DNA from: Bryobacter sp964387685
GTDB lineage: Bacteria; Acidobacteriota; Terriglobia; Bryobacterales; Bryobacteraceae
DNA: 64,000 bases
Assembly (NCBI GenBank): GCA_964387685.1
Contig: CAYLXK010000029.1
Coordinates: forward strand, 1 to 64,000
Direction: 5' to 3'
Part shown: piece by piece, positions 52,649 through 60,778 of the stretch
How positions within the stretch are numbered: the stretch's first letter is position 1
How the letters are laid out: every line of letters begins with the position of its first letter
Position numbers and translations under genes: made by a program
Notes under the pieces: generated by a model
What the model saw: the letters and a program-made list of their open reading frames with translations, nothing else
Told to the model about the DNA's origin: nothing
Databases searched by the model: none

Positions 52649-54019
52649 CTACCCCATCACCGTGCGAATTGCATAGTAGCCCACGACGATAATTATCGTC
52701 ACCGCCGCTATCCACAAACCCAAGGTCGAGCCCAGCCCGGACTTAGCCTCCGCCGGCATCTTCCGGTGATGCAAATACAGTGCCGCCACCGATAACAGCG
52801 GCAGCATGAAGGCCTGCGCCACGCCCCCCGCTTTCACCATCCCGACCGGTTCGCGAAAAATCAAGATCAGAATCACCGGAATGACCGTCAGCACCCACAC
52901 AAAACCGTTGCGGTAGCGGCAACGGGCCGCGTAATCCCCCGACGGAAAGTAACCCATCAAACGGCACAAATCGGCAAATACCCGGCTCTCGGCCGCCGTC
53001 GCCGCAAAGATCGTCCCATAGAGTGTCGCAATCGCCCCCAGATAGAACAAGGGCAGCGCCCATTCCCCCAGCGTCTCCGTATACATGCGCGACAAAACCG
53101 CAATCGTCTCGTTGGATTTCGGCACCAACCCTTGCTTATGCAGAATCCCCGCCCCTAAGAGATAGAACGCCGCCGTCGCCAACGTATAAATCACCATCGT
53201 TGCGAAGATATCCAGGTGCATCACGCGTAACCATCCCGCCGCGCGCGCCTTCCATCCCGCGCTGCCATCCTGTTTACCCGTGTAACGCGCGTAGCCTTTC
53301 TCAACGCACCAATACGGATACATCACCAGTTCGCTTGCGCCCACGCCGGTGATCCCAAACACCGCCACCGCCGTCGCCAGCCCCGCTCCCTGAAAGTTGA
53401 ATTGAAAACCCTGCCCTAGTTCTTGCCAGGTGAAGATATCGCTGCGCCGCGTGAGTAACACCGCACAAAGCACCGTCAGCATCGTGAATAGACAAACCTT
53501 GACCGTCGCAATCCCCTCGATCCGTTCGTAGCCGCCGCCCAACAGCAAAGCCAGCGTGATGGCCAGCAGGATCGCGATCCACGCCTCCTGCGGCACCGCC
53601 GGAATGATCGTATTCAGGGTAATCGCCACACCCCCAAACATGGCCCCGATCTGGAAGCGTGTCATCGTAACCATCGCCACCCAGCCCCACACAATCCAGT
53701 TCACCCGCCAGCGCGGGCCCGGTACCTGGTTCAATCCTTCCAGCCCCGTCTCCCCCGTCGCCACCGAATAACGCCCCAGCTCGGCCTGCACCGCCGGCTT
53801 GATAAAACAACTCAGGATGATCACCCACAAGGCCGTATATCCGACCTCCGCCCCCAGCGTGGTCGTCGCGATCAACTCGCCGCTGCCCACAATCGACGCC
53901 GCCAGGATCATCCCGGGGCCAATGCGCTTGAGCGTATTCCAAAGACCGCTGGGTGGCAGCGCAACGTCTTCGGCGTGATACTGGTAAGGGTCTTTAAGCA
54001 CCTCGATGCAAGGTATCAC
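52649..54019 (-). CDS. Nramp-related membrane transporter lacking the DPGN metal motif
   Basis: 456 residues with about eleven transmembrane helices. It aligns in layout with Nramp (LeuT-fold) proteins: GPGMILAASIVGSGELIATT, then LGAEVGYTALWVI, and a central TM6-like GITGVGASELVMYP. The canonical TM1 DPGN is GSGE and the TM6 MPH is absent, so Mn/Fe transport by the usual site is unlikely. It may be a proton-coupled transporter of another ion or small molecule. A GTG at 54001 is an alternative start that avoids overlap with the divergent gene. Confidence 0.82.
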   Translation of the reverse strand: MIPCIEVLKDPYQYHAEDVALPPSGLWNTLKRIGPGMILAASIVGSGELIATTTLGAEVGYTALWVIILSCFIKPAVQAELGRYSVATGETGLEGLNQVPGPRWRVNWIVWGWVAMVTMTRFQIGAMFGGVAITLNTIIPAVPQEAWIAILLAITLALLLGGGYERIEGIATVKVCLFTMLTVLCAVLLTRRSDIFTWQELGQGFQFNFQGAGLATAVAVFGITGVGASELVMYPYWCVEKGYARYTGKQDGSAGWKARAAGWLRVMHLDIFATMVIYTLATAAFYLLGAGILHKQGLVPKSNETIAVLSRMYTETLGEWALPLFYLGAIATLYGTIFAATAAESRVFADLCRLMGYFPSGDYAARCRYRNGFVWVLTVIPVILILIFREPVGMVKAGGVAQAFMLPLLSVAALYLHHRKMPAEAKSGLGSTLGLWIAAVTIIIVVGYYAIRTVMG

Positions 54020-55106
54020 ACTCGCTTTTCTCTTCTCCTCCCTCCTTTCCGCCCAGGATCCATACCGATATCTCCCCGCCCTGGAATGCCGCGAATTCGA
54101 CTCCTGCCTGCGGGAGCTGACGGCTCAGGCGGGTCCCGCCAAAGTGGTCGCCACCACCGTCTACCTGGCCGACATCGCCGACTACGCCGCTATGAACCGA
54201 GCCTACGAACGCTACTTCGCTCCCGACCTGAACGATGGCTTGAAACCCGCCCGCAACACGATCCAGGCTCGCCTGCCAAACGGGCAACGCATGTCGTTGA
54301 ACGCCATCCTCTACGATGGCCCCGCGCGCCTCCAAGGACTCACGCCCCCCGGCGTAACCAACCTCGTCCCCATCACCCCCGCCATCCGCACGCCCGATCG
54401 CCTCTTCATTGCAGGAATTCTCGGGCGCGACTCCAATTCGGGCGCCATTCCCTCCACCCCCGCCGCCCAAATCGACCTTTGCCTCTCCCGCCTGGCTAAT
54501 GTCCTAAAGACCGCCCACGTCGCCCCCAGCCAGGTCCTGCAGTTGACTGTTTATCACACTGCCTCCATACCCCGCCCCCCGCTCGAAGCCGCCCTCTCGG
54601 CCTACTTTGGCCCCAATCACGGCGTCGCGTTTACCATTCTCGAGGTCCCTGCCCTCGCCCTCGGCGCACAAGTCGGTCTAAATGGAATTGCCGATGCCAG
54701 CCGGGACTACTTCCAGGACGTCACATCCATCGATCGTTTGCTCGCCGCGCTCTTTGCCTCGATCTCCGGCCCCGCCGGCCAAGCTCGCGATTGGGACCGT
54801 CTGCGTTACCTGCTGCACCCCACTGCCCGCTTCCAAGCAGTCCGACCCCAGGGCGGCATCGCTACCCTCACCGTCGACGATTACATTGCCCGCAACGCCC
54901 GCGCCCTCGTCGAGCAGGGATTTTACGAAATCGAAACCAGCCGCAAGCTCGAAGTCTACGAAGCCATCGCCCACGCCTTGGTCGGCTTTGCGATTAAACG
55001 CACTCCGGACGGGCCCGTTCTCCGCACGGGGACAAATTCGTTGCAACTGTATTGGGACGGAACGCGGTGGTGGGTAATGAATATCTATTGGGACAATGCG
55101 CGTTGA
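54006..55106 (+). CDS. Exported RidA-like (twice) plus NTF2-like protein
   Basis: 366 residues with a signal peptide (ITLAFLFSSLLSAQ). Residues of about 20-115 look like half or all of a YjgF/RidA domain (KVVATTVYLADIADYAAMNR). A second RidA-like domain follows at about 120-235 (RLFIAGILGRDSNSGAIPST, ALSAYFGPNHGVAFTILEVP), and an NTF2/SnoaL-like domain at about 240-366 (FEIETSRKLEVYEA-like, NSLQLYWDGTRWWVMNIYWD). The Arg that RidA uses for imine hydrolysis is not seen in the second copy. Its start overlaps the divergent transporter gene. Function unknown. Confidence 0.7.
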   Translation: MQGITLAFLFSSLLSAQDPYRYLPALECREFDSCLRELTAQAGPAKVVATTVYLADIADYAAMNRAYERYFAPDLNDGLKPARNTIQARLPNGQRMSLNAILYDGPARLQGLTPPGVTNLVPITPAIRTPDRLFIAGILGRDSNSGAIPSTPAAQIDLCLSRLANVLKTAHVAPSQVLQLTVYHTASIPRPPLEAALSAYFGPNHGVAFTILEVPALALGAQVGLNGIADASRDYFQDVTSIDRLLAALFASISGPAGQARDWDRLRYLLHPTARFQAVRPQGGIATLTVDDYIARNARALVEQGFYEIETSRKLEVYEAIAHALVGFAIKRTPDGPVLRTGTNSLQLYWDGTRWWVMNIYWDNAR

Positions 55107-55178
55107 GTAAAATTTCCACTCGCTTGTGAAAATCCGACACGCACACCGCGCCCAATGGGAACGGTCAACGAAAGAAAT

Positions 55179-55271
55179 CTACTCTAGTTCTTTTTCTTGC
55201 GGCGGCCCCGAAAGCATAGCGAAAAACAGCCCCACTATGATCGTGCCCGTCAAAAATGCTGCGATGGTCAT
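55179..55271 (-). CDS. 30-residue single-helix membrane protein
   Basis: From the ATG at 55271: MTIAAFLTGTIIVGLFFAML, then SGPPQEKELE. One transmembrane helix with a short charged tail. A GAGAGG sequence lies about 6 nt upstream as a ribosome site. A longer reading to 55397 would overlap the larA start and is not hydrophobic or conserved-looking. It resembles small accessory subunits of membrane complexes but I cannot name it. The remaining gap around it holds nothing else visible. Confidence 0.5.
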   Translation of the reverse strand: MTIAAFLTGTIIVGLFFAMLSGPPQEKELE

Positions 55272-55371
55272 CTCGTTCCTCTCATCTAGATACGCGTCTA
55301 ATATGCACTTCAAGGGCCAAAGCATTCCGCTATTTTTGTGTGCTAGCTTTCCTCTATGAGCGTGGACCAGC

Positions 55372-56655
55372 ATGAGAGTTGAATTGGCCTTCGGCAAGAA
55401 CGGCCTCCAGGTGGAGCTTCCCGCCGGCCCTCGCTACCAGTCGCTCGAAGCCAAGAGCGCTTCCGCGCTTCCGGACGAAGCCGCCGCCCTCCGCGCCGCT
55501 CTTGAAAACCCCATCGGCTGCCCGCCTTTAGCCGAACTCGCCCGCGGCAAACGCAGCGCCGCCATTAGCGTTTGCGACATCACTCGCCCCGTTCCCAACC
55601 GCCGCACACTGCCTCTGATTCTTGAAATCCTTGAGTCCGCCGGCATCCCCCCCCACGCCATCACCCTTTGTATCGCCACTGGCCTTCACCGTATCGCCAC
55701 CCCCGCCGAACTCGACGAGATTCTCTCCCCCGCCATTGCCGCCCGCTACCCCATCTTCAATCACGACGCGAAAGTATTTGCCGATCACAGTTCCCTCGGC
55801 CAAACCCATTCTGGAATCCCCGTTTACATTGCCACACCCTTTGTAAACGCCGATTTACGCATCACCCTCGGCTTCATTGAGCCTCACCTCATGCTCGGCT
55901 ATTCCGGCGGCCGCAAGCTCGTCGCCCCCGGTCTTGCCGCCCAGGAAACCATCAAAGTCATCCACAGCCCCCGCTTCATGCGCGACGCCCGCGGCGTCGA
56001 GGGTTCCATTGAGGAAAACCCGCTCCACCGGGAGCTCCAGGAGATCGCCCGCCTCGCCGGCCACGACTTCATGCTCGACGTCGCCCTCACCCGCAAACGG
56101 GAAATCGCCGGAGTCTTCGCCGGCCATCCTGAAAAAGCCCACGCCGAGGGCGTCTCCTTCGTCAGCCGCGTCATGCTCGAGCGCATCGAGGCCCCCGTCG
56201 ACGCCGTCATCACCACCTGCGCCGGCTACCCCCTCGATCTCACCCTCTACCAGGCCGTCAAGGGCGTCACCGCCGCCTCCCACATCGTCAAGCCCGGCGG
56301 CCGCATCCTCATCTGCGCCGAATGCGCCGAAGGCGCGGGCGCCCCCGAATTCCGCGAGATGATCCTCCGCCACCCCACCGCCCAGGGCTTCCTCGACGCA
56401 ATCGCCAATGCGCCCGTCACCGTCGATCAATGGCAGCTCGAAAAACTCGCCCTCGTCCTCCGGGACAAGCAATTGCTCTTTTTCACCCCCGGCGTCCCAG
56501 CCGAATACCGCCCCACCATGTGGGGGCCCGTCTTTGACCATTTCCCCGCCGCCTCCGCCGCCCTCCTCGCCGGCCTGCCCCCTGCCGCCACCATAGCCGT
56601 CATCCCCGAAGGCCCCTACGTCCTGGCCCGCGTCGAAGAACCCGTCGCCGCCTAG
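55372..56655 (+). CDS. larA: LarA-type nickel-pincer lactate racemase family protein
   Basis: 427 residues, cytoplasmic. Family motifs: SVCDITRPVPNR, IATGLHRIAT (catalytic-region His), NHDA, GFIEPHLMLGYSGGRKLVAP (His plus the Lys that holds the cofactor) and IHSPRFMRD (His). These match the residues used by LarA enzymes, which racemise or epimerise 2-hydroxyacids with a nickel-pincer nucleotide. The cofactor synthesis genes larB, larC and larE are not in the window. The Rhs array begins 91 bp after its stop. Confidence 0.88.
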   Translation: MRVELAFGKNGLQVELPAGPRYQSLEAKSASALPDEAAALRAALENPIGCPPLAELARGKRSAAISVCDITRPVPNRRTLPLILEILESAGIPPHAITLCIATGLHRIATPAELDEILSPAIAARYPIFNHDAKVFADHSSLGQTHSGIPVYIATPFVNADLRITLGFIEPHLMLGYSGGRKLVAPGLAAQETIKVIHSPRFMRDARGVEGSIEENPLHRELQEIARLAGHDFMLDVALTRKREIAGVFAGHPEKAHAEGVSFVSRVMLERIEAPVDAVITTCAGYPLDLTLYQAVKGVTAASHIVKPGGRILICAECAEGAGAPEFREMILRHPTAQGFLDAIANAPVTVDQWQLEKLALVLRDKQLLFFTPGVPAEYRPTMWGPVFDHFPAASAALLAGLPPAATIAVIPEGPYVLARVEEPVAA

Positions 56656-56687
56656 GCCTACCTAACGGAAAAGAGAACTGAAGCCGC

Positions 56688-56702
56688 GCAGGACTCTCCT
56701 GC
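56688..56702 (+). other. Short hairpin after larA
   Basis: GCAGGA-CTC-TCCTGC, a perfect 6-bp stem with 3-nt loop, lies between larA and the first Rhs tip. There is no T-run; it may weakly terminate larA or mark the recombination edge. Confidence 0.3.
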
Positions 56703-56746
56703 TTCGAGGCGGGGCAAGAGAGCGCCGCTACAATTGGTTAGGACAG

Positions 56747-58396
56747 ATGACGTCGCAGGATATGTTGAAGGGCGGGACGATTCGCCAATGGCGTTCGACG
56801 AACGACTACGGCGATACGGCGAACAACGGCAACTTGCGCAAGCAATGGACCGAAACCGGCGCGGCGACTTACGGCGTGAATTACGCCTACGACTTCGCGA
56901 ACCGCATTCGCGCGGCGGCGGAGAACCCGGCGAACGAGTCGCAGGTGGGCATCGCGCCCTGCTCGACGGTGGGCGGCAACTGGTGCGTCACCTACGGGAT
57001 CGACGGCTTCGGCAACGCCTGGACGGAGAACAAGAGCGCGACGGCGCGGGGGCTGTTTGCGGCCTCGTCGAACGCGTACAACCAGCTCAACCGGCTCGCG
57101 GCGGCGGGATTCTACGCCAACGGCAACCAGAAGCACTGGCTGCCGAACAACGCGCAGAGCCGGGCGGAGTACGACGGCGAAGGACATCTCACTCGGGCCG
57201 GATATGTTACGACCGACAACGGGCTCACTTGGGACCCCACGCGGCAATCTGTAACATACACTTACAACGGCATGGGGCAGCGGGTGAAACAAGCGCGGAC
57301 GCAGGGGTCGACGACGGTCTCGACGCACTATGTGTATGGAATCGACGGGGAGCTGGCGGCGGACTACGAGACGCCAACCCAGGCGGGCGTGGGGCGGCAG
57401 TATCTGATCGGGGATCAGCTGGGAAGCACGCGCGTGCGGCTGGACGCCAACGGCGACGTGGTGCAGCGGATCGATTACGAGCCGTATGAGCTGGAAATCG
57501 ACCGCACGGGCGTGGCGGGCTATACGGCTGCCAATGACGTGAAGCAGAAGTACACCGGCAAAGAACGAGATTCAGAAACGGGCCTCGATTACTTCGGGGC
57601 AAGGTATCTGAGCGGTGCGCAGGGGCGGTTTACGAGCCCGGATACTCCGCTCGTCTACTCAAGACCCGACAATCCACAAACGTGGAATCTCTACTCATAT
57701 GTTGGCAACAACCCTTTAACGATTGTTGACCTTGACGGGCACTGCGGCGTCGATTGGAACTGTTGGGGCCAATTCGGATCGGGCTTCGCTGACACGACTT
57801 ATCGTCCGATTGTTCAAGCTGTTAGCAATCCAGTTCAAACAGCACAGAATCTTGCGAACGCTGTGACGCACCCCATCGAGACAGCTGTTGCAGTAAAGAA
57901 CGCAGTCGTTGAGACTACCACCGCAGCACTTTCGGGGGATCCAAACGCGATTGGAAAGGTTACGGGTACGATTGTTTCAGCTTTAGCTACGGCAGGCGCT
58001 GGAAAAGCTGCAACAAGCCTAATCCAAGGAGCTCGTAGCGCGGAAGCAGTTGCCGCTGTTGCCAATCCGGTCTCTGGAACGCTCGCGCGAGTAATTCCGG
58101 GGGGATTAAACACAACGACTCTTGGTGCACCAGGCGCTGCTGATGTTTTTGTGACGAATGCAGCAGAGTTGAGCGGCTTAAACGCAACTCAGTTAGCGAA
58201 CAAATTGACCATCCCAGGGAGCAGCACTGGGTTTCAAGTGCTCGAATTTCCGACTCCTTCCTCTGGGCTGGCCTCGCCAGTCTTTAGATCAAACCCAGGA
58301 TTTGTGGGAGGTGGGCGAACTGCCGGTGGAGCCTCGGAATTCGTCATCCCTAATGGCCCAATACCAGCTGGCACCGTGAGGCGCGTTGTTAAATGA
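56747..58396 (+). CDS. Rhs C-terminal core with toxin tip A (5'-truncated Rhs)
   Basis: 549 residues with an ATG at 56747 but no signal peptide or N-terminal Rhs half. Residues of about 35-330 are Rhs core: several YD-type repeats, QYLIGDQLGSTRVRLDANGD, KYTGKERDSETGLDYFGARY at about 268 and PQTWNLYSYVGNNPL. The variable tip follows LDGHCG (about 330-549). It has an Ala/Val-rich helical pretoxin stretch and a compact end (from about 465: ADVFVTNAAELSGLNATQLA ... NPGFVGGGRTAGGASEFVIP). That end resembles known polymorphic toxin domains but I cannot name it. The stop overlaps the Imm27-like gene (ATGA). Confidence 0.85.
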   Translation: MTSQDMLKGGTIRQWRSTNDYGDTANNGNLRKQWTETGAATYGVNYAYDFANRIRAAAENPANESQVGIAPCSTVGGNWCVTYGIDGFGNAWTENKSATARGLFAASSNAYNQLNRLAAAGFYANGNQKHWLPNNAQSRAEYDGEGHLTRAGYVTTDNGLTWDPTRQSVTYTYNGMGQRVKQARTQGSTTVSTHYVYGIDGELAADYETPTQAGVGRQYLIGDQLGSTRVRLDANGDVVQRIDYEPYELEIDRTGVAGYTAANDVKQKYTGKERDSETGLDYFGARYLSGAQGRFTSPDTPLVYSRPDNPQTWNLYSYVGNNPLTIVDLDGHCGVDWNCWGQFGSGFADTTYRPIVQAVSNPVQTAQNLANAVTHPIETAVAVKNAVVETTTAALSGDPNAIGKVTGTIVSALATAGAGKAATSLIQGARSAEAVAAVANPVSGTLARVIPGGLNTTTLGAPGAADVFVTNAAELSGLNATQLANKLTIPGSSTGFQVLEFPTPSSGLASPVFRSNPGFVGGGRTAGGASEFVIPNGPIPAGTVRRVVK

Positions 58397-58689
58397 CTTC
58401 ATCAATGATTGGACCGCTTGAGCGAGATATTGTTGGGACGTGGACTTTAGAGGGAGGAACGGTTCGGGCTGACGAGGTTTGTGTCCGGATCGAGAAACTC
58501 GTGAACGAATATCTGGTGAAAGTTGCAACCAGTGCGGTTTGGGGCGATTGGCAAGTCCTCTATCGTGATCCCGGGGATGGTCGGTATTGGGAGAAAACGT
58601 TCCCTCAATCCGAAATGGCTGGCGGCGGTCCGCCCAGCCTCACTTTAATCGATATTGCTACAGCGCAAGAAAAGTACTCTCTTTTGTGA
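58393..58689 (+). CDS. Imm27-like immunity protein
   Basis: 98 residues, cytoplasmic. The pattern GTWTLEGGTVRADEVCVRIE, then WQVLYRDPGDGRYWEKTFPQ and SEMAGGGPPSL, matches Immunity protein 27 (DPxDGRYWExTYPQSExxGGGPP). It overlaps the toxin tip A stop by 4 nt, the standard toxin-immunity layout, so it should neutralise tip A. Its last bases in turn overlap a GTG that could start tip B (GTGA at 58686-58689). Confidence 0.8.
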   Translation: MTSSMIGPLERDIVGTWTLEGGTVRADEVCVRIEKLVNEYLVKVATSAVWGDWQVLYRDPGDGRYWEKTFPQSEMAGGGPPSLTLIDIATAQEKYSLL

Positions 58690-59504
58690 CGCCTCTGTTT
58701 ACCGGCAAAGAACGCGACGCCGAGACGGCGCTGGATTGGTTCGGTACTCGTTACATGTCAAGCGCCCAGGGACGCTTCACATCCCCGGATAAGCCGTTCG
58801 CAGATCAGCATCCTGAAGACCCGCAAAGCTGGAACCTGTATGGGTACGTGCGGAACAATCCTCTCGCTCATATCGATCCTACAGGCGACGCCTGTTTCGC
58901 TTTGAACCGGGGAAGCGCTTTCTGTGGTCGTGCAACGGAGTACGGGCAGATCGATGCAAGGGTCAGTGGCCAAACTAGATTCTTTGCGGCGGCATCCGCT
59001 GTATCGCAGGCTTTAGCCAACTCGGACGTTGGATACGGCGGTTTTATTAGCCGGTCATTCCCACAGATTTCCGGATCAACGCAGCAGTTCCTTGGTGCGG
59101 TTGGTCAAGATCTTCTGCAAATGAATCGGACCGCCGCCGCTGAAATTCAATCTGGCAAATTGAGCGGTCCGGACCTGGATGCGCGGATGGTGCATATGGA
59201 GCAATCGAAGGTGGAGTCTTCCCTCAAGGCACTTGAAAAGAAGGACCCGGCAGCGTACAAGACGCTGATCGCGGAGAGCAACGCGGGGCTCAATCCAACG
59301 GGTGCCACGCGCACTCTCGGCAACCGATTTCCTACCGATGCTGCTTACCTTAAGGTTCTAGACGGAGTAAGGAAAAGCCTCGGTCGCGACATTAATTTCT
59401 CAAAGCAATCTGATCGAGAAGCGATCGGCAATGCGCTCATCCAGCATATACGCCAGACAGGTGGATGCGACGTGGGCGGCGAGAGGCTTCAAGGATGTCG
59501 CTGA
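58686..59504 (+). CDS. Orphan Rhs tip B: core fragment plus unrecognised toxin
   Basis: 272 residues if the GTG at 58686 (overlapping the Imm27-like stop) is used; otherwise a start-less cassette. It begins TPLFTGKERDAETALDWFGT, runs through NPLAHIDPTG (end of core at about residue 63), then a helical tip of about 205 residues. Conserved with tip C: RFFAAASAVSQ, FL..GQ.L..N..AA, TRTLGNRFPTDAAYLKVLDG, DREAIGNALIQHIRQ and terminal GGCDVGG. No Rhs shell, so the toxin cannot be delivered unless recombined onto a full Rhs. It overlaps the membrane protein gene by 10 nt. Confidence 0.8.
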   Translation: MTPLFTGKERDAETALDWFGTRYMSSAQGRFTSPDKPFADQHPEDPQSWNLYGYVRNNPLAHIDPTGDACFALNRGSAFCGRATEYGQIDARVSGQTRFFAAASAVSQALANSDVGYGGFISRSFPQISGSTQQFLGAVGQDLLQMNRTAAAEIQSGKLSGPDLDARMVHMEQSKVESSLKALEKKDPAAYKTLIAESNAGLNPTGATRTLGNRFPTDAAYLKVLDGVRKSLGRDINFSKQSDREAIGNALIQHIRQTGGCDVGGERLQGCR

Positions 59505-59929
59505 TCATCATGAAGCGTGTGTCAGTTTGGCTCGGCGAAATGGTGTGCGTACTGTTGCTTCTAACCGTGCTTTCATTGACACTCGCGGGCCGCTCTAAGC
59601 AATGGACCCGCTGGGAAGACTTCGTTCTCGTTTTGGTGTGGACCGCAGCGGTTTTCATGTTCGGGTCCGGTTACCTTATAACGACCGGAGTCGTGGGGGT
59701 CTTCTTTCGGAGCCAGCATGTGTGGCTGTACCCCACCGTCGCAGCCCTACTTTTCGTCGCTCATGACCAGTTTTTCTATAGGGGCTGGAAAGCGCCAGAC
59801 ATGGAGCAGGTGCAGTTCCAGGTTGCCGGTGCGTGCATCGTGTTCGGTTGCACTTTCGTCGGGGGTCGGTATCTGCGGAAATGGGCACAAGCGGCCTCTG
59901 ATGGTTCCCCCATGACCAGTCAATCTTGA
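59495..59929 (+). CDS. Four-helix membrane protein, putative immunity for tip B
   Basis: 144 residues from the ATG at 59495 (second Met at 59510). Helices at about 8-30, 43-66, 74-92 and 105-125. It shares GYLITTGVVGVFFRSQHVWL and YPTVAALLFVAHDQFF with the protein at 60769. The ATG lies in the tip B end with a 10-nt overlap identical in form (ATGnnnCTGAT) to that of pair C. Genetic position makes it the immunity partner; the membrane topology suggests the toxin acts on or from the inner membrane. Its stop falls in the 60-bp linker leading to tip C. Confidence 0.75.
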   Translation: MSLIIMKRVSVWLGEMVCVLLLLTVLSLTLAGRSKQWTRWEDFVLVLVWTAAVFMFGSGYLITTGVVGVFFRSQHVWLYPTVAALLFVAHDQFFYRGWKAPDMEQVQFQVAGACIVFGCTFVGGRYLRKWAQAASDGSPMTSQS

Positions 59930-59971
59930 ACTATGATTGCGGCCTACAGTTACGATCCGCTCGCGGGACAG
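59912..59971 (+). repeat. 60-bp cassette linker, copy 1
   Basis: The stretch from ATGACCAGTCAATC to the base before TTTACCGGC is exactly 60 bp, the same length as the copy at 61230-61289. In the core frame it reads MTSQ-S-stop-TMIAAYSYDPLAGQ against MTSQCFSTTATYGYGVPVGQ. Rhs core homology therefore extends 20 codons upstream of TGKERD, and this copy has an in-frame stop. Confidence 0.7.
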
Positions 59972-60778
59972 TTTACCGGCAAAGAACGGGACGCCGAAAC
60001 CGGACTCGATTACTTCGGGGCGAGGTATATGAGTTCGGCTCAGGGGCGGTTTACCAGTCCTGATGCTCCGTTTGCTGATCAGCATCCAGAAGACCCGCAG
60101 AGTTGGAACATGTACGGGTACGTTCGCAACAATCCGTTGGCTCACGTCGATCCGAATGGCAAGGCGTGCTCCGCACTGAACAATAGCAGTGGTTTCTGTC
60201 AGCGTGCAGACCTGTATGGCAATCTGGATGCCCTGGTACGGTCGAAGACTCGGTTCTTCGCCGCTGCATCGGCGGCGTCGCAGGAACTTGCGGGCGTGGC
60301 TGTTCCAGGGTTTGGCGCAATGGCGGCGTCGGCTGGAACTCGGTCCTTTTTGGAATCAACGGGGCAAGCACTGGAGAAGCTGAATCTCGAGGCGGCAGGC
60401 CAAATTCTCTCGGGACAAATGACGGGTAGCCCGGAAACCTTAGACCGCTCAATGGTCCGTAGAGAACAGACGGAAGTGCAGAAGCAGTTGGACCAGTTTA
60501 AAGGTGCCAACCCAGAAGGATTTGGCACCGCCCTTAAGGAAATCAATTCGCTTCTCAACAACACAGGATCAAGGACCCAAGGCTTGGTCCTGGGAGGCAA
60601 CCTACTCTTCAGTACGGACAAGGCTTACTCTCAGTTTCTGGGTGGAGTCCGAAAAGGCCTCGGTCACGACATAGATTTCGCAAATCAGAAGGATCGTGAA
60701 GCAATCGGAAACGCACTGGTCAAGCACATACGTAATGGTGGGTGTGATGTCGCTGGCGACAAGGTAAAATGCAACTGA
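59933..60778 (+). CDS. Orphan Rhs tip C: core fragment plus toxin paralogous to tip B
   Basis: 281 residues from the ATG at 59933. It reads AYSYDPLAGQFTGKERDAET, then GLDYFGARYMSSAQGRFTSP and NPLAHVDPNG, then about 205 tip residues aligned end to end with tip B: CSALNNSSGFCQRADLYG, TRFFAAASAASQELAG, SQFLGGVRKGLGHDIDFANQ, DREAIGNALVKHIRNGGCDV. Tip B and C differ throughout, so they are diverged paralogues, not a fresh duplication. It lacks the Rhs shell and overlaps the membrane gene by 10 nt. Confidence 0.82.
   Translation: MIAAYSYDPLAGQFTGKERDAETGLDYFGARYMSSAQGRFTSPDAPFADQHPEDPQSWNMYGYVRNNPLAHVDPNGKACSALNNSSGFCQRADLYGNLDALVRSKTRFFAAASAASQELAGVAVPGFGAMAASAGTRSFLESTGQALEKLNLEAAGQILSGQMTGSPETLDRSMVRREQTEVQKQLDQFKGANPEGFGTALKEINSLLNNTGSRTQGLVLGGNLLFSTDKAYSQFLGGVRKGLGHDIDFANQKDREAIGNALVKHIRNGGCDVAGDKVKCN

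Noticed and set aside
55272..55397. Longer start for the 30-residue membrane protein
   Set aside because: The extension overlaps the start of larA on the opposite strand and lacks family-like features; the inner ATG has a better ribosome site.
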